Source of the DNA: Sphaerolaimus hirsutus
Lineage: Eukaryota > Nematoda > Chromadorea > Monhysterida > Sphaerolaimidae
Direction of reading: 5' to 3'
DNA: 64,000 bases
Assembly: GCA_964036195.1 (NCBI GenBank)
Contig: OZ038457.1
Location: 22,905,147 to 22,969,146, forward strand
Shown here piece by piece: positions 24,811 to 36,909 of this stretch (position 1 is the stretch's first letter; every line of letters begins with the position of its first letter). Position numbers and translations under genes: made by a program. Under the pieces are notes generated by a model. That model saw nothing but the letters and a program-made list of their open reading frames with translations. It ran no database searches and was not told the DNA's origin.

Positions 24811-27800
24811 TATTCAACGACACGCCAATTGTTATCCGAGCCCCAGTCATTCGCGCAGCGGTCGTACTGATCGCTGGTGCGCCACTCGCCGTCCACGTAG
24901 AAGCGGAACTCGTACCTGCGGGCGGGAAATGACCGCTTTTTGAGACATAAGTTTTGTCGCGCACGCGTCGATGAGTAAAATGAGTTAAAATAGATAGGGC
25001 GGCGACATTTTACGGACTATGCAACTGGTCGATGTCGATGATGTGATATACGGAAAAATGCTCGAAAAAATGTGCCAGGTAAAAAATGCGAACGTACCGG
25101 CCGCGAGGCAAGTCGATCCAGACGCCGTGCTTGCCGTGCGGGTGCATGGTGCACATCATGGCGCACTCCCAGTTGGTGAACGACCCGGTCAGGTACACCT
25201 GCGCCATAGACACGTTTATATACGCAGTTACACGTGTATATGCACACAAACAAGTTTACTATCAGTATACTCTGGTAAACTAAATCTGGTATACACATAA
25301 GTTGACTTTGGATGGGATTTGAGTACGCTGGTATTATGTTTTCGTTAACTACAGTTGACGGAGAGTAAATATAACACATTCCAGTCAACTGAAATGTGTT
25401 CAAGGCTGATTAACGAGTTGACAAATTTTTTAAACTTCATTGCTAAACTTGTCTGTGCAGCGACAATGCAACGGCATAACTGTCACATCAAAAGCAAACC
25501 TGTCTCGAATGCGGCGCGTCCAGTTCAAACCAAACCCGCTGCACGCTATCTTCCACTTTGTCGTCGCTTTCCCTGCGAAATATAATAAAATTAATTTTTA
25601 ATAAAAAAGGCTCGGCGCCAAAAATTGCGACAGCAAAAGAACGCCGGAAAAACGGACAACATGCTCAAAGTCCATTTATTTCTGTCCACATAGGGTTCCT
25701 TGCGAATCAGGAAAGCGTCGCCCTGCGAAAGTTGCCGGTGCACGCGACCCTTGAAATCGTTCAGCTCGCGAACCCTGCAATGGGATGTAAAATCGGATGG
25801 AATGAAAACTGGATGGTAATAATCATTATTGGTTAAGTCGGATGGCGTTTGGACGATATATCGTAACGAATATCGACTATTTTTTCATATCGGATATCGA
25901 TATCGATATCGATGATTTTGGAAAATATCGAATTATCGATTACAAGGGCTATTCTTTACTACGATCCTTATCGAAAATTTATGAATTATGTACCTCCACG
26001 AATAAAACCCCCCTCAAAAGTAACTGGCAAAATAACAAAGCCCCGGTGGCATTTCGAGGACATACGGTACAACAAACTGCCCCCCCAATCACTCACATAT
26101 GCTCCAGTTCCAATATGCGCTCATGTTTCGCGTCGCACTCGCCCTGCAACCAGTTGATGTGGTTGTCCTTGTCGCCGCAGGTCGCGTGCGCCCTGTGGAG
26201 CTCCGGCTCCAACTGCGCCTTGCGCTCGTTCGCCAGCCACAGCTGCTCTTCCAGCTGTTTGACGTACGTTTGAGCGTCCTCGCTCGCTGGCTCGGGGGAG
26301 AGTCTGGGGGGGGGTTGTTTGAGGGTAATTACGTCGCATAATTAAGCCCCTTATAATGACCAGAGCACAACCGACACTGCGCTCTATAAGAAAGGCGCGG
26401 TGTTCGATTCCCGCCTGTAGCAGTGCAAATTTTGCATTCTTTGTTATGTTTGAATTCCCAGGGCTACACACACGCGCTTTCAAGGTGTTGGTCTTCAGAA
26501 AGTTGAACAGCCGGTAAAGCATTGTTTTTTTCGTTTATATCCTCATCACCTATCCGTTTCATAACGACAAAATGTCGTTAAGCGAAAACAAAAACACGAC
26601 AAACTGGTTTTCCAATTCGAGAATCCTTTGGTGCTTGGCGTCGCACTCGCCCTGGAGCCAGTTGATGTGGTTGTCTTTGTCGCCGCAAGCGCCGCGCAGA
26701 CCGTCCACCTGCAGCCAAAGTGCATTGTGGCCTGTGGGCTGGCAGAAGTGATGGAAAATCCCCGGAAAAAGAGCGCCAGACCCTCGAATGGCGCCATTCT
26801 ATCACTAATTGGCAGTAAAATTCTTAAATAAAATGAAGGTGTTTGCACACGAGCGACGCCGACCACGTAAAAAAAATATTTTAAAAAACATTTTCAACCA
26901 AAATCCACTAACCTCTCCCTCCAGGAGCGCCTTTCTCTCATTAGCAGCCCACAACTCCTCCTCCAGCTTGTGCACCTTGTGCTGCAGCTCGCCGGAGTGC
27001 TTCTGCTCCTTGTCGAGCTTGGACGAGAGCTCTTTGCACTGCGCTTCCAGCTCGAACTTGCGCTGAGCCGAGCGACGCAGCTCCCCGGACAGCTCGTCCG
27101 CCTGAGTGGGGGAGGGGGAGTTTTTTGGGTCGCTGGCTGGTGGGGGTTTTGTAGGGGGGGGGGGGGGTTGACAGTACTAAGACCTATTTACTTATAAAAT
27201 ATCAGTGTGATGGAAAAATGCGAGAAAATGGGTTTACATGTGCATCGGCACAGGGCCATTCAGAACAGCCCACTGCGTTAATTACCAAATGCAAGTGTAG
27301 GTCTTGCCAGTGTAAATAAATACTCGAGCTTCTAAAGTAAATATATAGGTATTCCTCGAGCGCAAAACACACAACAAAGTTGACACCACCTGCACACTAG
27401 CGCGGCGCTCCACGTCCTCGCTGGTGCCGTTCTTGCCGCTGTTGCTGTGGTGCAGCTGCTGCTCCACGTGCCGCAGACGCGAGTGCGCCTCGCCGCAGCT
27501 GCGCAGTTCACACAACTGTCGCTAGGACACTTCAAATATTGTAGATTTATCACTCAGGTGGCAAACGTTCCATTAAATTTTCCCACTTTACTCTCGTTTA
27601 GTTTCGAGTTTTTCTCCAAAAATCCCCAATCCCGGCAACCAAACAAAAAATGCAAAAAAACGTAAAATCGCGAACCGGGCATTGGCCTCATCGAGCTCCT
27701 TCTGGACGTGTGCCAACTGGCCGGCCAGATCATCCAAGGCAGCTTGCTTGGCATTCACGTCAGCCTCCAACTCGCCCACTCTGAGACGCGAGCGAAGATT

Positions 27801-30800
27801 GTTCGGTGATAGGGTGGGGAACGGTACGGATTTGCGGTAAACGGTACGGTAAATACCAAAATTTGCGGTATGGTATGATAAATAGACGAATTTTCGGTAC
27901 GGTACGATGGATTCTGCCAGTATGAAAGAAGGTTCTACTTAAATGTAAGCTACCTCCATTGGCTGCCGTCGGCGCGCTTATTGGCCTCGCCCAAGTCGGA
28001 TTCCAGTTGTGAAGTTCTGAAAAAGGGCACACGATGGAGATAAATATGTATTGGTTTGTAAAGACGTAAACATTTACCTTTCGCGAAGGCGTCCAATCTC
28101 GTCCACTACATTGTGCAGCTGGTCGAGCCTGAAAAGTCTTTCAACAATTAATGACCAGCAAATATTACACACAAAAACAGTTGACGTTTTCAGTTGACGG
28201 CTCAATAAAACGGCAAACAAAAACCGTCAACTGACCTGTCCTTCATCTCCTGGTTGGCGTTCTTCTGGTGCGCCAGCTCGGCCTTGAGCTGCGCTTTGCG
28301 CTGCGACAGCGTATTGACGCGCGCGCGCAGTTCGTCGCCGTTGCCCGCGCCGTTCTCGCCCGGCGGTGGCGCAGCGCTGCAAACGACCCATTGAAATGGA
28401 GTCAATTAGAAACGTGGTATTTACATGCTGCATTGTGTTCAAACGGGATCCCGATCCCGAATCCCGAAAAATTTCGGGGTTTTGCAGTCCCGAACCCGAA
28501 CCCCCAATCCCGATCCCGGTTCCGAAAAGTCAGTCCCGTTTTAACCCTAATGTACACGACAATAGCAGTAGCGGGGGGGGGGGGGGCTATTATTTAATGT
28601 CTCGAAAACGGATAATCAGCGGTGCTATTTGAAAAAATGAAATGCCGGGAACGGTTATTCGAATATCCTAACTGCCTGTAAAATGTCCTGCAAAGTGTTA
28701 AATGTCATGTGAACTGTCAAATTTAATTGTTTGACATTTTTATCACATTTTACATTAATTGACTTTTTGCATAACATTTTACATTTTTCAGGCAGTTTAC
28801 AACCTCTGGGAGTGAGCCCCGTGAGAACCCCCCTAAACAACAACCACAAACCTCTCCTGTTGCACAGCGACCGCCTGCACCATGGGCTCCTCAACCACGG
28901 CTTGTTCGTCAGTGTGTTTGTCCTGTTCCAACTTGGCTTGCAGCTGGTCGACCAGGTGCTCGGCTGCGGAGAGGGCAATCTCCCTGCCCTCGGCCTCTGC
29001 GCGCGCCCTGTCCAACTCCCGCTGGACATCGTCGCACCTGTGCAAGATTTTCAAGGTGTCCAGGGGGTCTCCAGTTAGGGGAGTGGGGGTGGGTAAAGAT
29101 GAGCCCCATGAACGCTACCAGATATCTATCGCAAGCGGCGCTCATCAGCTATCTATACCCAGGCAAAAGTTGTGGTTACTACTCTCCGTTGTACGATTCC
29201 GCAATAATCTTCACTCAAAGTTGCAAACTTATCATCGATCACTCTAAATTGACAATTTTTGTAAGTTTTCTGCCTGCAAAATCGCCATTCGTTATGCCTT
29301 TTAAGCGCTACACAAACTATTGCCTATTTTCAGCAATACTATATCTCCAGAGGAGCGATCTCCTATATTCTGCTGTACCTTGACCCACGAAAATGTTTTC
29401 AAATAAAATCACATAAATATAGTTACCGCGCATTAGCTTCGTTGGTGGCGTCGTTGGCGCGCTGCAGCTGCCCGTTCAAGTCGTCGATGATCCCGTTCTT
29501 GGTGCCCATCTCGGACTCCAGCTCGCCGACCCTTGAAAACAGGTCAGTGATTGGTTAGTTGAATGAGCAGACAGTGTAGCAAGTCTAAGTCAATGCCCTT
29601 CACACACTAGTTGACAAATGTCAACTGACACCAAATGTCAACTGGTTCCCATTCAAAGCTTGCTATTCAAAGCTTGCTGACGAGTAACGCTTCGCATTCT
29701 AACGTTTCTAACGAGTAACGTTTTCTCGTCACTTGCCAGTTGTCTTTTAAATTTTTTTTACTTTTAATCCTACTTATCACTTAAAAAATCACTTTTCGTT
29801 TAAATTTTCACTTCTCAGTTCTAAATTTTTTATTTTTACTTCGCAGCATTCAAAATTGGCACCAGTTCAAGCGCACCTCCACTGTGCGTCGTTGGCGCAC
29901 TTTTGGACGTCTGCCAGCCGGATGTTCAGGTCGTCGATGGCGCTCTGCTTGCCGTCGCATTCCGACGTCAGCTCGCCCAACCTGATAATGTCGTGATAAT
30001 TTCGGGTGGTGATGGACAAACATGTTTTTAAACCGTTTTTTTCCTTAAAAAATCGTCTAAAGGTAAGGTCACTTGACTAAATTGATAATCAAAAATTCAG
30101 TTGCCGTTTTTTACTGGTTTAGATGTTGTTTTTAAACTGAAGTCATCCCCAATTGTGACTAACCGCCATTGGGCATCGTCGGCGCGCTTGGTGGCCTCGG
30201 CCACTGCACCCTCCAGCTCTGGCACCCTGCAAACACAACGCAAGTGTGATATATGATTAAAAACACCACAAATGCATGCATGTGGTAGTCCCGCACTCTG
30301 TGAAGTGTCATTTAAAATGTAAAATTTCACGCACAATGTCATACAAAGTTGATCGAATGTCCTGTCAAATGTTAAAAGTTAAAAGATAAAATCATTCATT
30401 TTTTTAAAATTTTGATTGACACTTTACATGACATTTGACAATTGACGCGGCACTTTTACAGGGTTCATGACTACAACACGGGGCACCCAAAGTGACCTCT
30501 GCGCGGCGCCATCAGCCTGTCCGGCGGCGTTTTTCAGCTTCTCGTTTTCCAGTAGCAGCTCGGCCACCTGGCTTTGGGCCGCTTCCAGCTCCAGCGCCAT
30601 CTTGTAGCGGTGCTGATCCTCGCGCCCGCGCAGACGGTCGTTGCTGCGTTTTTGGGGTGCCGTTGGATGGTTGCCAAATGGCAAGAAAGGTGTCTTCGAT
30701 GTTTCAAGTAAGTCAAGTGGACAGGTGATGAGAAAATGTGACAAGTAGTATGTGGTTGAAAGTGACAAGTAAACTTGCAGGCTTACAGCAGTTTTCTAAG

Positions 30801-33800
30801 CAACAAGTATTTTTTTGTCATTCCAAGTTGACTTGTCATTTGACTCAGCACTTTGATTGACCGATCACTTACCACCACTTTTATTGCCACTTATCCACTG
30901 GCTGAATAGAGACAGCAGGGATGTCGGCCCGCGGCGGACAAAATGGAGCCCCCCCCCCCAGAATCATTAGACATTTATTTCTATTCGGATCCCAACTAAT
31001 CTAGTTTCTCAAAACGCTCGCGGCTGGCTTGCAAAAAAGTACAAGTTGACTTCCCACATCGAAAAATTCAAGTTGACTTCCCAAATCGAAAAATCCAAGT
31101 CGACTTCCCACACCAAAAAAAAACTGTCAAAAAACGGACCTCTCCTTAACCTTGCGCAGCATTTGCTCCAGCTGTCTAATCTTGATGTCCTTGTCATCGA
31201 GCATGATCTTTTGGCTCGCAGCGTCCTGTTCCGAATGCTCCGAGGAGTTTCGCTCCACGGGCATTGGCTCCGCAGCCATTGGTTCCGCGGGGGGCGGAGC
31301 CTAAAAAATAGGTGCCGAGGGTTTACAAATGGGGATGGTAAATACGACTAAAGGCTAGTTTCAGCTACTTATTTGCCGTATATCGGGCGAAGTAGCCCCC
31401 AGGGGGTTTATTTTGTCGCGACAAGTTGGGGACGGGGGTAATTTGACATGTTTTTCGTCAGACTTGAAAGTTAAATTTATTGTGTTAACGTATTCGTATA
31501 TTAGAACTTTTCAGAAGCCTGACTTTCATTGTTGGCCGATTCATTGTATAAGGGCGGTTAATTCGAGTATAAACGACATCCATTCATGCAAAGGCCAATC
31601 CCCCGTGGATGAAACGAAACACTCACATTGGGACTGACAGATTCTGGCGGCGGGGCGGCACCCAGCTGCGTCTGCAGCACGCGCATCAGCTCCTTCTCGT
31701 CGCCTGCGCAATGCCAATTGTTGTAGTTGGTTGAACTGACTACAAAATGTTCAATCAACTGCTACACGATGATACAATTTTCAGGGATCGAGTTAAAACG
31801 ACCCGACAGTCTTCTCGGGTAGCCCGACGGGCAGGGGTATCTTGAATATCGACCCTCTCTGAGTGGTTGGATAGCAAATCGCTCCTTCAGAGGGATAGAT
31901 AGCTGAAAAATTTTCTGGGGGGGGGGTTTGGGGGGGTTGTGGTGGTTCGATATATAGGCTTTTTCTGCGCATAGAAGGAAGAAAAGGAAGAAAAATCGCT
32001 AAAAGTAGCTGTAAAATAGCTTAAAAATGGTATACAGGAGCATTTAGAACTAAAAATAGCTGAAAATAAGCAAATAGGAACCAGAACTATGATTTTGGAA
32101 GTTAAAATCTATACAACGATATGAAAAATAGCGATTTTGAGCTAAAATTGGGGTATAGTTTCTCAAAAATCGCTCCAGATAGGTAGATTTAAGGGTTTAA
32201 GGGGTACTAGCCCAAAATTGTGCCTCCGGGATAGATAGATAGCTGAGCGGCCTCCGGGATAGATAGATAGCTGAGCGGCCTCCGGGATAGATAGATAGCT
32301 GGGCGGGTTTGGGGGGGGGGTAACCCCCCCCCCCCATTCGAGACCCCTGCCGACCGGAAAAGGATGTACCAAAAAAAGCGGGTGCGCGGAAAAGCATCGA
32401 TCCAGTAAATTTCGGGCCGGCCCTGGAAGCCACTCCCAGACCCCGTAAAATGTCATGAAAAATGCAAAACGAAGGGTAATTACAAAATAAATTTCGAAAC
32501 TTTACAGGGCACTTTATACACGACATTTGACACTATACATGAAATTGACATTTTCCAGGGTCCGATCAGAACACAGACCTGGGACGAGCGACTGCACGCC
32601 GGGCAGGCCCATGCCGGCGAGCATCTTGTAGACGAGCTCGACGCTGTCGCGGAACTGCTTCGTGGCCGCCTGGTACCTGTCGTAGGACTTGACGTCGCGC
32701 CACGCGTTGTCCACCGGGTAGACTGCGGCGAGTTTCGGGTGCGATTATTTACGTTGTGCTGATTTGGGTCAGAAAAGTGTCCAGGTTTTGTTCATGGACC
32801 CCCCTCTAGGGACATACACTCGGCGGACCGCAAGGTGTGCGCCCAAAATTACTTATGTCTTTGTCAACAATGAGCGAGTGCGATACGTATTTATGTATAC
32901 ACGTTCTTAAAAATATTTAAAAAAGAACAAAGGCGGAGTCGAGCACATCCAACCAATGTTAAGTGTCTAAAATCATTTTTTGAAAGAATTTTAATTATTA
33001 TTAATGATGTGATGGAGTTTCATTCAGAAATTTGCATAGCATGCGGTCCGCGGAGCATAGTAAAAGTGAAAATACAACAGCCCTCCCCCAACGAACAGAA
33101 AGAAACATAATAACGGCTAGCCGCGTTCCATCCGCCGGACGGCGGGAAAAGTTTCGTCGCGCCGCTATCGACGCTGCAAAAAAGAGATCACATCAAAACA
33201 AAGCCTCATAATGACAACAACACTGGCACCATGCCAACTAGACAACCAACTCGACAGCGACCCTCCTCCTGTCGTTGTCGTAGAACCACAGGCCGGAGGC
33301 GCCGGGCAGGGCCGACCTGATGGTGGCTAGGTTGATGGACCCGTCGCTGCCGATCGGGCAGTGCACCGGTTCGGTTGTGATCGTCAAAGTGTCTGTGTTG
33401 TGATTTTGGGTGGTGGGTAGTGATGGAAATAGCGCCAAGCGCCATGGCGCTTTCCGATCACTAGTGGTGGGCATTTTTGCATGTGCAAAATGGACTTTGG
33501 AGAATTACAGCCGTGTTTTTGAGAGTTGGTTACAGGGAGATTGTGTTCGAACTTCGAAGACCTGTTCGGAGTTTCATAAATTTCTTTCCTTTTCGGTGAT
33601 TGGTAAGGAATGGCGCTGCGCGCACTGTTTTACTGCCGATAAAATAAAAATTTGGTAAACTCATAAACCAACTTTTAATGACATTTAAATTTACAGAATG
33701 TCGGTGTTCGTTAAGTACACTTCTCGGGGAGTAAAAATAACCCATTCAAGCAAATTCAAGTGAGTTCAATGCTGATATATGAGTTTACCAAATTTTCAAA

Positions 33801-34432
33801 ATTTCATTGACAAAAAACTGTGTGCAGCGACAGTGTGCGTCCAGTAGACCAGCCAATAGGCGCGGCAAGCCGTACGGCTTTGAAGTAAAACTTTTGCCGT
33901 ACGTTTTGCCACCCTGATCGCCAGAAGAATGGGTCGAGTCGATAAAATCACGTCAAAGGCAACGTCAAATTTGGCCCACATAAATTTAGTTGACATCAAA
34001 ATTAGTGTCAACTAAATTTAGGTTAACTTGTGATTTAACCTTTCCCATGTGATCGAGCATAATCGATTTTAACCAGTGACACCGTTTTCGTTGTTTCTGT
34101 TGTGTGATGCTTTTGAGAAATTTCTAGTTGACATACAGTTGACACGAATTTGCAATGTCAACTAGTGATTGAGCGCGAAGCAAAACTAAACCAACCAGCA
34201 TGATGCTCGGTATTGTGACTTGCATCCATGAATCCACTTTCTTCCATGTCGCCTTTCTCGTCAACTATCTGCTCAAAATCGTAGAAATCTTTCGTTAAAC
34301 AGTCGCTTGACTCAGTGCACCGGTTTTCGCTCGAGTCGAGACTCAGCCCGGCGCAATTTTTCAAATTTTCTTCAGATTTTGGGGGGCTATCGCAATTTTG
34401 GTCGGCTGGCAACCGGCAGCCGATTTCCGTGC
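24810..34432 (-). CDS. TDP-43-NTD-like / coiled-coil / CBM48 protein (23 exons, 5' end missing)
   Basis: Exons on the minus strand: 34432-34196, 33392-33251, 33173-33097, 32722-32579, 31703-31627, 31300-31140, 30643-30497, 30226-30164, 29981-29877, 29531-29427, 29037-28852, 28376-28236, 28128-28078, 28016-27954, 27780-27676, 27498-27390, 27101-26913, 26708-26605, 26303-26097, 25774-25661, 25572-25500, 25198-25098, 24915-24810. All have AG acceptors and GT donors. Every phase agrees, and together they give 934 residues plus a TAG stop. Residues 1-78 are acidic. About 80-165 resemble the TDP-43 N-terminal domain, about 255-830 are coiled coil, and about 850-930 are a CBM48 domain. The initiator Met is not in the first exon listed, which begins in phase 1, so at least one more 5' exon is needed. 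The predicted role is an oligomerising, glycogen-binding scaffold in the cytosol; that is inference from the domains. Confidence 0.85.
24816..25535 (-). other. Coding segment for a CBM48 (AMPK-beta-type) glycogen-binding domain
   Basis: Exons 25572-25500, 25198-25098 and 24915-24810 encode WFELDAP, VYLTGSFTNWE, GVWIDLPRG and YEFRFYVDGEW, ending with DNNWRVVE. AMPK beta has the same order (VSGSFNNW, LDLPEG, YKFFVDGQW, NN). The two tryptophans that stack on glucose in AMPK beta are both present (NW and DGEW). The lysine of YKFFVDG is Arg here. The domain closes the protein, as in many CBM48 scaffolds. Carbohydrate binding is likely; ligand preference cannot be told. Confidence 0.88.
26355..26440 (+). 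repeat. Possible tRNA-derived remnant (B-box-like)
   Basis: GCGCGGTGTTCGATTCCCGCC at about 26396-26416 matches a Pol III B box and can form a T-arm-like stem. A weak A-box-like GACCAGAGCACAACCG lies about 40 bases upstream. A full cloverleaf does not form well by eye, so this looks like a decayed tRNA or tRNA-derived SINE head in an intron of the CBM48 gene. Confidence 0.3.
28437..28555. mobile_element. Short ATCCCG-repeat element remnant
   Basis: TTCAAACGGGATCCCGATCCCG at the left and TTCCGAAAAGTCAGTCCCGTTTTAACCCTAA at the right match the ends of the hAT-like elements at 56663 and 60173. The interior is mostly deleted. It lies in an intron of the CBM48 gene. Confidence 0.6.
31832..32349. 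mobile_element. hAT-like MITE, CAGGGGT family with ATAGATAGC repeats
   Basis: It starts CAGGGGTATCTTGAA and ends TTCGAGACCCCTG. The flanks CCGACGGG (31824-31831) and CCGACCGG (32350-32357) match at 7 of 8 positions. Inside are three tandem copies of CTCCGGGATAGATAGATAGC at 32223-32303. It lies in the intron between the exons at 31627-31703 and 32579-32722. A second copy in opposite orientation lies at 54211-54716. Confidence 0.82.
32690..33392 (-). other. Coding segment for a TDP-43 N-terminal-domain-like fold
   Basis: Three exons (33392-33251, 33173-33097 and the start of 32722-32579) encode this domain. The pattern is a charged strand TEPVHCPI, GSDGSINLATIRSALPGASG, LWFYDN, then LFPPSGGWN and YYVSFFYPVDN. 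The TDP-43 N-terminal domain as I know it has the same order: PIEIPTEDDG, LLSTVTAQFPGACGL, LHAPDAGWGN and VVNYPKDN. In TDP-43 this DIX-like domain self-associates head to tail. The match is by eye; the GxW and YPxDN positions make it more than compositional. Two of the donors used (GTTGGT, GTTCGT) are weak. Confidence 0.7.
33418..33463. mobile_element. Minimal 46-bp hAT-like MITE (GCGCCATGGCGC)
   Basis: TAGTGATGGAAATAGCGCC at the left and GGCGCTTTCCGATCACTA at the right enclose almost no loop. GTGGTGGG is duplicated exactly at 33410-33417 and 33464-33471. It is the smallest member of the family at 3012 and 3592, and it lies just upstream of the acceptor for the TDP-43-like exon. Confidence 0.8.
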
Positions 34433-36388
34433 CTGCAATTTTTTTAAATTAAAATGATTTCGAACGGCAGATGAAATAGGCGAAAGATAACAAGCTGAAT
34501 CCATTGTTCTTGAATAACCCCACCCCCCCCCCCCCCCAAAAAAAAGAAGATATTTTCAGTAAACGTTTACCGGGGAATTTTTAAAGGGTCAAGGTTTCTC
34601 AACAAAATTTTTGTTAGGACCCAATTTTGCGAGATGTTTGCAGCATTCTAAACACTTGAAACACAGTTCCACCACTGGAGTTCCGAATGAGCCAGTCCAA
34701 GTGTTAAGCTCATTGTTCTTTGCGAATTACGCGTAAATATGTTCTTGCATATATTTACCATATCGGATGGGGGACTATTCAAGGGAAGGGGTTTCCAGGG
34801 CAAACGGTAAACGACTTTTCAATGTAAACGCCAAATAACTATAGTGACTTTTCAAGGTCATGAAACAAACTCTTGGGTGAATACCCAAAACGTTTCACAT
34901 AACATAAGTGAACATATGCAAAAATGAAAAAAAGAGTATTTCTAAAAACTATAAATACAAAACTTCCTACCGAACCACTTCCGCAGCATTACTCAATCCT
35001 CAAAATGAAAAGCGAAAGGTTTCGAAGGGTGGCCTAAATCCAGGGGAAACTAATGAGGCACTCAAATGTGTCAACAACCTAGCGCCTACGTAAGTTAGAA
35101 CATTTTGCATATGCAAAACTAAATGTGCAAATTGAAATTGTGCCTTTCTTTAAGACCATCACCTTTCAACAAACATAACACCACGTGTTATCCGCAGTTA
35201 TTATTTTGCACATCGAGTTTCGGATTACGCAGATAAAAAACTTTGCGGCCACATTAAAGTGCCTAAATAACCTTAACATGTCATTAACAAAATCTGGATG
35301 CAGTGTTTTTGTGTTTACCTTAGCGCTATGTGTCAAAGAAGTGCGAATGGGTTTGTTTTACAAATACTAGCAAAGAAACGAGGTTGGGTTTTAATTATTC
35401 GTGACAAGCGTCCTACTGAATAAATACATGTTTACTGGGTAATTTCAGCTGATTGTCTTGATAAGAGTTCGGCGCAAATTGTCTCCTTGACAAAAAAATA
35501 TATACAAAACGTGGAAAAACATCTGGCGGCTAGGCGCGGTGGCCGTTTTTTCAAAACCGTTTTTCAAAAGTTGTTTTTAAAAAGCGCAAGCTTTGAATGT
35601 GTTATTTTAAAATTGTCAGTATTGATTGACTAGTTATTTGACATCTTCTTGCACACAAGCATGCATTTTCTCATACTACTTGAAATTTTAAATTTTCAAG
35701 ATTTTTTAAAGATTTTGTTCTCGCAAGCGCGCAATTTAAAACACAACCTACTATTGGTGGTCGTTATCAGCCAGGTTGTTTGGAATTTTTGGTAAAAAGC
35801 TTTCATTTTTATTGCTGGGTGTAGGGTCTTTTCAAATCGCAGCACCTGATCAGATTTTTTAAGATTGCTAGCAACATTTTTGGTAAAACGTAAAATGCAA
35901 AAAAATGCATTGTATTTTTCCATCCGACTGCTGAACACGGGAGCTTTGCATTGTTTTTTCCCTGCCATTTTTGTGTCTATTTTACCACAAGCACATAATA
36001 ATAATCCCTGATAAGGCATTGTAGTGTTAGTATAAAATCGAGCTTTGTGCTTCCAAATGCCACTGAAGTGTACAGTATAACTATCAATACATTCCTCTGA
36101 GGCTCAATTATGAACTTTTTCATGCTCCATTTTATCATTAAAGTCACAAACATGCTGAGGATGTCTGCCGAAAAATCCATTTTTATGCCAACTTTTACTT
36201 GTTGTATACAGCTTTTTTGAAGATTGATTTCAAATGAAGTTAATCATGGAATAGTACTTATATATAAGGTTATAAGAGAAGGTTGCATTGAGTGTGCCAC
36301 CATTGAGTTTGCCACCATGAAAACTAGGTATTGCACATCTGAATCTTGAAGTCAGGAACATTCAACAAAAAGCGATATATGTAACAAT
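34433..36388. other. Upstream region of the CBM48 gene, no exon found
   Basis: A polypyrimidine tract and AG acceptor lie directly at 34433 onward, so this is intronic DNA 5' of the first recognised exon. From about 35540 the sequence resembles the interior of the TAGGGATGG hAT-like family (ATGGAATAGTACTTATATA near 36248). I could not find the missing first coding exon. Confidence 0.4.
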
Positions 36389-36909
36389 TAGGGTTGGAAA
36401 AAAATCATTTTTTTTTTAAACGCCTTGATTTTTTTTTTAAACGCCTTGATTTTTTTTAAATCAATTTTTTTAAACTAAAATCAGATTTCTTTTAAAATCG
36501 CACAAAATGGGGGTATACAGAAAAATATATGTATGTTAAGTGTCAGACAATGTATTGTTATGTCTATTGTGGTCATATTATGACTGTGGAGTCATGGAAT
36601 AGCATTATAAGCAGTGATTTCTTTCAAAAATATCCATTTTAAGTTGACTTATCACATATATCGCCTTTTGTCTAACATTCTTGACTTCAAGTGAAGTTCA
36701 GCATGGAACAGTGCTTAAATAAGGTTGTAAGAGAAGGCTCATACATTGGCAGAGATGTTACACACTGTAGAAGTATGTGGGAGCACATTGGTTTGATATT
36801 ATATACACCACTAGCATATCACAGCTTATTATTACATTGTAACATGAATAAATGGAAGATTTTACACTAAAAATGCCCCAAAACCCATGAAACACCACAA
36901 ATGGTAATA

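Larger units (their letters stand above)
26097..31300 (-). other. Coiled-coil segment built from duplicated exons
   Basis: About 575 residues are rich in heptad-like L/I/V with E, K, R and Q. Several exons are clearly duplicates. Three of 105 bp (29981, 29531, 27780) encode units like VGELESE-IDDLN-ANDA. Two of 63 bp (30226, 28016) end in a motif of the ADDAQWR / ADGSQWR type. Two (26708, 26303) share CGDKDNHINWLQGECDAKH. Nearly all of these introns are in phase 2, which permits tandem exon duplication without a frameshift. Short Ala/Pro linkers (PPPAEPM, APPPGENG) interrupt the coil. Confidence 0.85.
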
